Shown here piece after piece: positions 55,197 through 64,000 of a stretch of DNA of 64,000 nucleotides. The stretch comes from Anthoceros angustus. Lineage: Eukaryota > Streptophyta > Anthocerotopsida > Anthocerotales > Anthocerotaceae. Under the pieces are notes generated by a model that had not been told where the DNA came from, did no database searches, and worked only from the letters and a program-made list of their open reading frames with translations. How positions within the stretch are numbered: the first letter of the stretch is position 1; every line of letters begins with the position of its first letter. The DNA is taken from contig MU008163.1 in NCBI GenBank assembly GCA_010909165.1, positions 806,001 through 870,000 of the forward strand. Reading direction: 5' to 3'. Made by a program: the position numbers and the translations under genes.

Positions 55197-57435
55197 ATGG
55201 GTCACCAGCGCAGGATGCTCTGCCTGTTGTTGTTTGCTTGCATCAGGGCGGTGCTCAGAGTGTCAGGGGCTCCTGACAGCGACAAAATTGTTTCACTACC
55301 GGGGCAGCCTGCAGTTCCCTTTTCACTCTACTCTGGATATGTGACTGTTGATAAGGACCACGGCAGAGCCCTATTTTACTTCTTTACGGAAGCGGCTAGC
55401 AATGCAAGTAGCAAGCCGCTTGTCCTCTGGCTAAATGGAGGTATCAGCATGGCTGCCCAGGCTAATGGAATCCCAGTGCCAGTCATGTAGCATTTGATCA
55501 ATTGGACCACCTGTAGAACTTGCAAGAACTGAATAATTTCCAAACGTGGGTGCAGGGCCCGGATGTTCGTCCTTGGGAGGTGCCTTCAGCGAGCTGGGCC
55601 CCTTTTTCCCTAACCCCGATGGCACGCCGGGGCTTATTGCCAACCCTTATTCCTGGAATCAAGGTACTACACTCCTGCCATCAGACAAATGCCTGATGTG
55701 TTGATGCAGAACCTGGACATCCTGCAGAGTGAAGTTTTATGATCACTTAACATCTCATTTCGGGCAGAGGCAAACATCATCTTCCTGGAGAGTCCTGCAG
55801 GAGTAGGATTCTCCTATTCCAACACCTCCTCGGACCTGTCGGACTGGGATGAGGGCAAAATCGGTAAGCTCTCCGATGCTCCATATATTTCACATCCTGC
55901 AATAGTCCTCCACGTGCCCCACAAAAATAATACCGGCTAATACCCTGAAAAATCATGCCACTGAATACATCAGCCGAAGATTCCCTGGCTTTTCTTCTGG
56001 GCTGGCTCGAGAAGTTCCCAGAATACCAGGGCAGGGATTTCTACATCACTGGAGAAGACTACGCAGGTAACCAATCTCCATTCTCTAGTTGAATTGAGTC
56101 CCAACCCATGGTCACCTCAACCACTTTCATACTGACCAACCCAACAAGAGGACAACAGGACACTACGTTCCAGACTTAGCAGTTCTTGTCATCAATTTCA
56201 GCAAAAATCCAGGAAAGTACAACTTCAACTTGAAGGGCGTTCTCGTGAGTCCTAATCCCTGCAAACCATGCACTCTCAAGAGCTCCATCCGGGCCGCCCA
56301 ATTCATGTAACACTTTGTTGTGCACAGCTGAAGCCCACATTTCCATTTCTTGCTGCGCAGCTTGGAAATCCGTATTTGTCTGCTGCAACGGACATGGCGG
56401 CCTTTTACGACTACAGTTTTTCCCACGGCTTAATCTCCGAGCAGATATACGAATCCATTAAACAAGTCTGCAACTTCTCCAACTTTGACTATGGATCTTA
56501 TGAGTGGGGCGTCGGCGTGGATTGTGTCGTCGCGCTGTTTCACAGCGCTAACGAGACTGGAGCCTACCTCAATGCCTACGATATCGTTGGGAATATCTGC
56601 CTCCCCGAAGCCGCGCAGCAGGAATTCATGTTCGACTTCATCCGCTCTGTAAGAAACTGCAATGGCATCATTCATCAATTGCTAACCTCACTGGCAGATG
56701 GATCTTTCCCTTTCCCCAGCTTACAAATATGTTGGTTTGCAGCTGCAGCAAGGGGTGTCAAACAAGCGCCAAACCAGCTTGGGAACCGACGTCTGCATTC
56801 ACAACCAGGTGTTGCAGTACCTGAGCCTGCCCGAAGTACAGCAGGCTCTTCACGTGCCCTGGCAGGTGAGCTGGAGTATGTGCACCTTCGCAATCAGCTA
56901 CAATCTCAGCGCCTTTAAACGCGACATCCTCCCCGAGGTCGTGGAGATCATTCAAGCCGAAATCCCTGTTGTGCTGTTCAGGTAACCTACTGGGTCCATG
57001 CATAAATTTCCTCATCTCGATGTGGATCAAGACGATCAATCTGTGACCCCGTCCCGAGGGCATGCCCCAACAGTGGAGACCAGGACGTCGTTGTCCCTTT
57101 TGTGGGAACGAGGCACCTCAGCATCAAGCTCGGCAAAGACCTGAATCTGACGCCTTCAGATTACGGGGTTTGGTTTGTGGACAAGCAAGTAAGGATGAAT
57201 CAGACTGCCTTTTAAATTGGCACCGCGGATGGCATGTCAGCTGACAAAGGTGATGAAACCCGGCATGCAGGTGGCTGGATGGAGACAGACTTTCGGACCC
57301 ACTAACATCCTGACATTTGCAACCGTGAGGGAAGCAGCTCACGAGGTCCCGATCAGCCAACCGGGTCGAGCTCTGCAGCTATTTGCCTCTTTCCTGGCCC
57401 ACGCGCCTCTGCCCACCACACCTCCATTCACATGA
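55197..57435 (+). CDS. SCPL3: serine carboxypeptidase-like protein with Ser-to-Asp nucleophile change
   Basis: Nine exons (55197-55440, 55556-55663, 55768-55863, 55974-56066, 56159-56244, 56361-56648, 56743-56981, 57074-57188, 57271-57435) give 477 aa. The signal peptide and domain order match SCPL2. The elbow is again GEDYAG (Asp178; codons ACT GGA GAA GAC TAC GCA), sharing the change with SCPL2. [16 protein letters not shown] is kept, and the His block reads [12 protein letters not shown] instead of [12 protein letters not shown], a further divergence next to the catalytic His. One Gly of the GGG run after PGCSSL is deleted. Exon boundaries and intron sequences are closely related to SCPL2, so the two arose by a recent tandem duplication. 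Full-length frame and clean splice sites argue against a simple pseudogene. Confidence 0.92.
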
Positions 57436-59084
57436 CCTGCAAAACGAGCAATGCAGATTTGTTTCTTGTTGCTTGAGATTTACAATTTTCACTTCACAGA
57501 TTTTATGACCTCCGTTGGTTACAAAATTTCCTACCTCCGGTAGTTATTTCAGCAACATGGTTTGGACAGAGAAAACGGATCTGCGATGTGATTACCCGCG
57601 GGCCACCTCGACCACCTTACTCTCGCTGTAATATTGCCAAATCAGGCACTTCAATATCGATTTGGAGGTGAGCTCAATATCGATTAGGAGGTGAGCTCAG
57701 TTCCGGCATGATGCTTGTCATCGGACTTCCCAGCTCAAACCAGGAACGCCTTTTGTGAGTCATAGAAATGGTCACCTCAACCACGTTCACCCTGACCAAC
57801 CCACCAAGAGGACAACAGGACACTACACTCCAGACTTGGCAGTTCGAATAATCAAACACAACAAAACTCCAGGAAACTACATCTTCAACGTGACGGGCGT
57901 TCTACCCTATTGCGAAGGATATCTTTTCCCTTACTGCTTCCGGGAATCGAGCTGGTACTGAGCGTTGTGAACAGCCCTTCCGCCACACCATCATTTTAAA
58001 TTCAGATTAGGTGGCAAGTGAGCTCAGCTGCGGCGTGATACCGGGCCTTTTCTCTAACCTGAAGCCAGAGAAGCTTTTGTGCGTTCTGCTATTCAATGCA
58101 ATAAGCGCCTTGTTAGGCCTTGATGAGAACTGTAGTAGTCCCCGATGTAATGACATTCATCCATGATTCCATGTCCTTGCCTGTCTTCTAAAACGAATCT
58201 CCTATCTGGAGTTTTTAGGCCCTCATGATTACATACACTTCAGTGCTTTCCAATGCTTTCCAAGTGTCACATCACAGAGCAGAAGAGACGAGACGCACAA
58301 TGTTGGCCAAGATCTGAGACAGAGCCGGCTATCCAGAGTGCAGCATCCTGAAGACGGCCTCACGTGAATCACTTCATACAAGAGACAAGACAAAGCCATG
58401 GAAGACAAAAAAAACTGCCAAACGGGAATGTCACAAGTGGTGCCAGTGCGCCACTAGTGGGCAGTGCAAAGTGCCTGACATGTCCGAAGTGTCCGAAGAA
58501 ACTTTATATATTCGCCAGCTCCGGCACAGTCTTCGGCTCGAGGAGTGTCAACTGCCTACTCCACTACCAGAGGAGCGTCTTGTGCTTCGTTTTGGTATCC
58601 GATCTCCTATGCACAGTACTAGTGACTAAGGCGACGGGCCTACTGCGTTTTCACCCAGGTGTCGCATTGTGAGGTGAAGGAACAAGACGCTGGCTGATGA
58701 CGTTGGCAATCTTCATCTCAAAGCTGGGCCTCCACGGTGCTCCACACATAAGGGCCGTGTTCCTCACATCACATGATCACTCCTCATTTCCACAGGCCAG
58801 GTGTTACGATTCTGGACTTCCAGTTACGGCCACAGCTGATCTGGACTTCCGTTTACGGCCACAGCTGATGGGTAGGTAGGATGGTTTCTCGAAGGTTCTG
58901 CACGAGTGGCCACGTGACTTGAGCGAGCATCGTCACTACAGCCAGCAGGAGTCGAAGTGTAGACAGTGGTAGACTAGTTCACAGATATAACTTAAAAGGG
59001 CGAGAGCCCGGCTGTGTCGGAGACGCCGAGTTGGAGTAAAGCGTCCGGTGCGAACGTGTAACGTCAGAGCTCAGGATATACATC
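57436..59084. other. Spacer between SCPL3 and SCPL4
   Basis: Contains the SCPL3 3' region, a small duplication (caatatcgatt(t/a)ggaggtgagctca, about 57651 and 57675), an orphan SCPL exon (57819-57904), the SCPL4 upstream block (58050-58790, paralogous to 54420-55140) and about 290 bp before the SCPL4 start with a 28-bp duplication (58812-58867, 'ctggacttccagttacggcc'). Confidence 0.65.
57819..57904 (+). pseudogene. Orphan SCPL exon 5
   Basis: After the conserved intron end 'caagaggacaacag' the DNA encodes GHYTPDLAVRIIKHNKTPGN and YIFNVTGVL, the exon-5 segment of the SCPL family. The expected donor (CTC|GTGAGT) is changed to CTACCC and no other exons surround it. The upstream 60 bp (57755-57818) are also paralogous to SCPL intron 4. 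It is the remnant of a deleted SCPL copy. Confidence 0.88.
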
Positions 59085-61328
<2,244 letters not shown>

Positions 61329-62229
61329 CCTTCAAAACAAGCGTTTTCTGACGTCCACTCTCCTTCAGTCCAACCTAGCATAAACTGGCTAGCAAATGCA
61401 CGAGAAGAAGAAGGACCTTGTGGACTGGATGGCAGTGACACGAAGGACATGGCTGTTTCAATGGCTCAATGAGGCTGGGACTGGTTTTCCCCTGAGCGAT
61501 GGGACAAAGGAATATCAGACGGGTTTGTGTCGGGAGGACGAAATTGAGGCATCCACGTTACACCTGTTATATACCGGTATACCTTGAGTTTCCAATTGAG
61601 TTTTCAGATTGGCCACGTATTTTGCTACCTACTACTATGACACAATGAGGGTGACCATTTCTTAAAGCACCAAGGGGTGGGGCAAGTTATCCACTAAGCG
61701 GTCGAACAAAGGAATATAGGCCGGGTTTTGTGTCGGGATGACGAAATTGAGGCATCCACTTTACCCGTCTTGTACCACCTTGAGTTTCCCCGAGTTCTTT
61801 TCATTGATCCATTGAACTCGTACAAGTGGCTGTAAGGCAACCAGCACACAAGAGGGTCACCTTCTCTTCACAGCCACCATTTGAGAAGGTACCTTTGATT
61901 GTCTAGAATTGGAAGCCACGGTGAGATCACGATAGAGTGTAACGGTGGCTAAGAGCTGACAACCATTGTACCAAAGAATGCAACCCCAACTTTGAAGGCT
62001 TAGAAGCTTCAAGCTCTAAGTAATCCACACATGACCTGGACGACAAGGCTACAAATTTCCCACTTGTGAGGGAGATTAAATTACTCGCCTGGCAAGCTGC
62101 TAGCCTCCACTCACGAGAGACCACTGTGACAATCCTCGACCAACACAAACTTGGTCGCAAGGTAGAGATTGAAAGCCACTGTGAGGAGCTCACACCTCGA
62201 CCCTGCGAGGAGCTTGTGTTAGGAACACT
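61329..62229. other. Region downstream of SCPL4, no recognised gene
   Basis: Two related stretches of about 95 bp (about 61504-61600 and 61684-61780) share 'acaaaggaatat', 'gggtttgtgtcggga' and 'gacgaaattgaggcatccac'. The rest shows no gene. Words such as 'gagctcacacctcgaccctg' (62190-62210) recur at 63195-63300, which suggests they belong to the Copia-3 remnant. Confidence 0.5.
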
Positions 62230-63320
62230 TTGAAATGACAGTTTTACTTTTCACTATGAGGGCTAATGGCCCTGAGTGTTCCTACTGCTTTTGCTTTCGT
62301 GCAGCTAGTTTGTTTCTGCATTCTTCATAATTGTGACATAGAATTTGCAGTACTCGCAGATGGGCTTCTGAGAGGGGTTGTAGTTCCCTCTTCCTCTACT
62401 AAGATAGGTTCGTCTTTCTCGAAAATTGCCTCTGAAGTTATCGCATCCAGATCCCCTTCCTCTGAACCTGCCTCTTCCTGTGAAGAAGGCGCTGCAGGAG
62501 TTTCTCTAGAGAAGGCAAAAACTTTCCTTAATAAATGATTTTCTCTAGGATTGCATTTTGAATTTCCTCAATTTTATTTGCAGGAATTGATCTTGAGTAT
62601 GAAAAATTGGGCTACCTTGAGAGAGGGCCAAGATCGGTGGCTACTTTGTCCTTTATGTGTGCTGGAGAGAATTCAAGTGTCTCTATGTCAAAGTGCGTTG
62701 AGAATTGATGATTGTATCATTGTGGAAGGGTTAGAATTAGAATCTAGATATAACTCCAATCATAATTAGTGTGATCAACTATCCACTCAAGCTCATCTCT
62801 TCACCTATGAGCACCAGGACCGAGCATGTCCTGATATGAGCAACCTGCCATAGGTCCTCATTGGCCTCTTTAAGGTATAATTATTCTCCATGTATCCTCT
62901 GCCATTCAATTTGTTGAGCGAGTCTGTTAGCAAACCTGTGAAGGCACTGGCAGGGCTGATGGCCTGACATCAATGTGCGATGCGTGCAATTCATAATCGC
63001 CAAGGTGCTCTGATACCATATTTACGTTCAAGCAAGGAAGCACGCTAGATTCGACTGATCCATTGACAGAATATGAAATGTTGTAATAGGCAGGGAGTGT
63101 GCCCAAACGTTATGTTCAATAACCATTTCTCCTATTATCGATGGGTATCTGTCGAAAAACGAAACGTGCCTTAAAGGGCTAGAGGCTATCAACTTAACAA
63201 AGCTCGCTCCTCGACCCTGCGAGAAGCTCACACCTTAAGCTTGTGAGGTGCTCATACCTCGCAAGCTCCCCCGAACTCGAGGAGCTCACACCCCACAAGG
63301 CTTGAGAGAAGTTCGCTACA
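62230..63320 (-). mobile_element. Copia-3 remnant: gag fragment, primer site and part of the 5' LTR
   Basis: On the reverse strand, gctctgatacca at 63007-63018 is a perfect initiator-tRNA-Met primer site (TGGTATCAGAGC), so a Copia 5' LTR should start at 63019 and extend rightward. Inward, 62535-62390 encodes an RG-rich gag segment (FFTGRGRFRGRG, NFRGNFRERRTYLSRGRG) and 62385-62330 a broken zinc knuckle (CEYC, then a frame slip, then HNYEECRNK). No protease, integrase or reverse transcriptase follows, so the element was truncated. The LTR's outer end was not identified. Confidence 0.65.
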
Positions 63321-64000
63321 AGTCGTGGTGTAGTGAGCTTCGAGTTTTACACATGTATTTAATCATTCAGGTCCAAAGAGCAAGTAGTCAGTGGAAGACC
63401 TCTTCATGGATTGCATATTGTGGGACACACCATTTGCAGCCTGCTTGTAAGGATTTTCTAGACACAGTCTAAGATGAATGTTTTTAATTGTTCATAAGGT
63501 GTGCACAAGGCTTGAGAATTAGAATACAAGTCTGCCTACACCAAGTTTCTTATGGAGTGGAATCTTGGGGATTGATGGCAGCATCTTAATGCAAAGAGAT
63601 CAGAGTGCAATGCAGACTTGCATGTTTTGTTTTTTAGCGCTATTCTCTTTTTATCATAAAAACAAAGGATATATACAGAACGACAAAATTATATACCCCT
63701 AGTGGATATGAAAGGGTGGATATGCCCTAAGGAGTGGGAAGAACAGCCTACATTAAACTACTAGAGGAGCCGAGTCGGCAGCACTAAAAGGCCCCTTTGA
63801 GTTGCGGGGATTGATGGCCATTTCCTTTCACTAAAGGAATTCCTTCAGCGTGCGCTTTGTCAAATGACACTTCAACCAATCGAGGACCTGCCTCTTAAGG
63901 CTGGACGATAAAAGCAGTCCACTTGCTCAAGCCTACAAGGATGCCGGTGAGCTTGCTTTGGCTTTAAGAGCTACAGCGTTAGCTTCTGTAATCCGAAGTT
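63321..64000. other. Right-end region, no recognised gene
   Basis: About 680 bp of moderately AT-rich sequence. The longest open frames are short and unrelated to known families. It may contain the rest of the Copia-3 LTR. Confidence 0.45.

Noticed and set aside
62266-62538. Forward ORF with a hydrophobic start that resembles a signal peptide
   Set aside because: The reverse strand encodes a Copia gag RG-rich region and zinc-knuckle pieces next to a primer site, so the forward ORF is a shadow.

Overview
This is a nuclear segment of a land plant. It holds plant families (a DYW-class PPR protein, a CYP85-clan P450, plant-type presenilin, serine carboxypeptidase-like proteins) with many very short introns (about 55-140 bp), embedded in CACTA, PIF/Harbinger and initiator-tRNA-primed Ty1/Copia elements. 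The compact introns and repeated DYW-type PPR sequences suggest a lycophyte such as Selaginella; that is an inference and another early-diverging land plant is possible.

Layout. 1-5.1 kb is transposon debris: a broken CACTA transposase with a head-to-tail duplication, an unidentified basic ORF and Copia LTR-like sequence. 5.3-28.3 kb is a gene-rich island: P450 (-), an AT-rich spacer, L-2-hydroxyglutarate dehydrogenase (+), DYW PPR (-), class 3 lipase (+), presenilin (-), proteasome lid subunit RPN9 (+), a serine carboxypeptidase-like (SCPL) gene (+), and a DnaJ-type zinc-finger protein (-). Most exon models here were built from splice sites that keep the reading frame and give full-length proteins.

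28.9-41.1 kb is a broken PIF/Harbinger element whose transposase intron has been invaded by a complete Copia element (Copia-1, 31248-38867, target duplication TATTC). Copia-1 itself carries a 1.5 kb foreign, gene-like segment in place of the end of its RNase H region. 42.3-43.1 kb is a dead PPR gene. 43847-50978 is a second complete Copia (Copia-2, target duplication AGAGT) that landed about 400 bp upstream of an SCPL gene. 51.4-61.3 kb is a tandem SCPL array: three full-length genes, each predicted at 477 aa, plus an orphan exon. 61.3-64 kb contains a Copia gag/primer-site remnant.

Main points for a second look. (1) Two neighbouring SCPL paralogues have Asp instead of the nucleophile Ser (GEDYAG for GESYAG) while keeping the other catalytic and oxyanion motifs, and both remain intact genes. 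Other alpha/beta-hydrolases such as epoxide hydrolases use an Asp nucleophile at this spot. (2) The nested Harbinger/Copia structure can be read to the base. (3) Three transposon-internal tandem duplications share an odd pattern of micro-deletions, often at CNG/CG motifs, that is absent from the gene duplicates. This looks like methylation-linked sequence error or an unusual mutational process.
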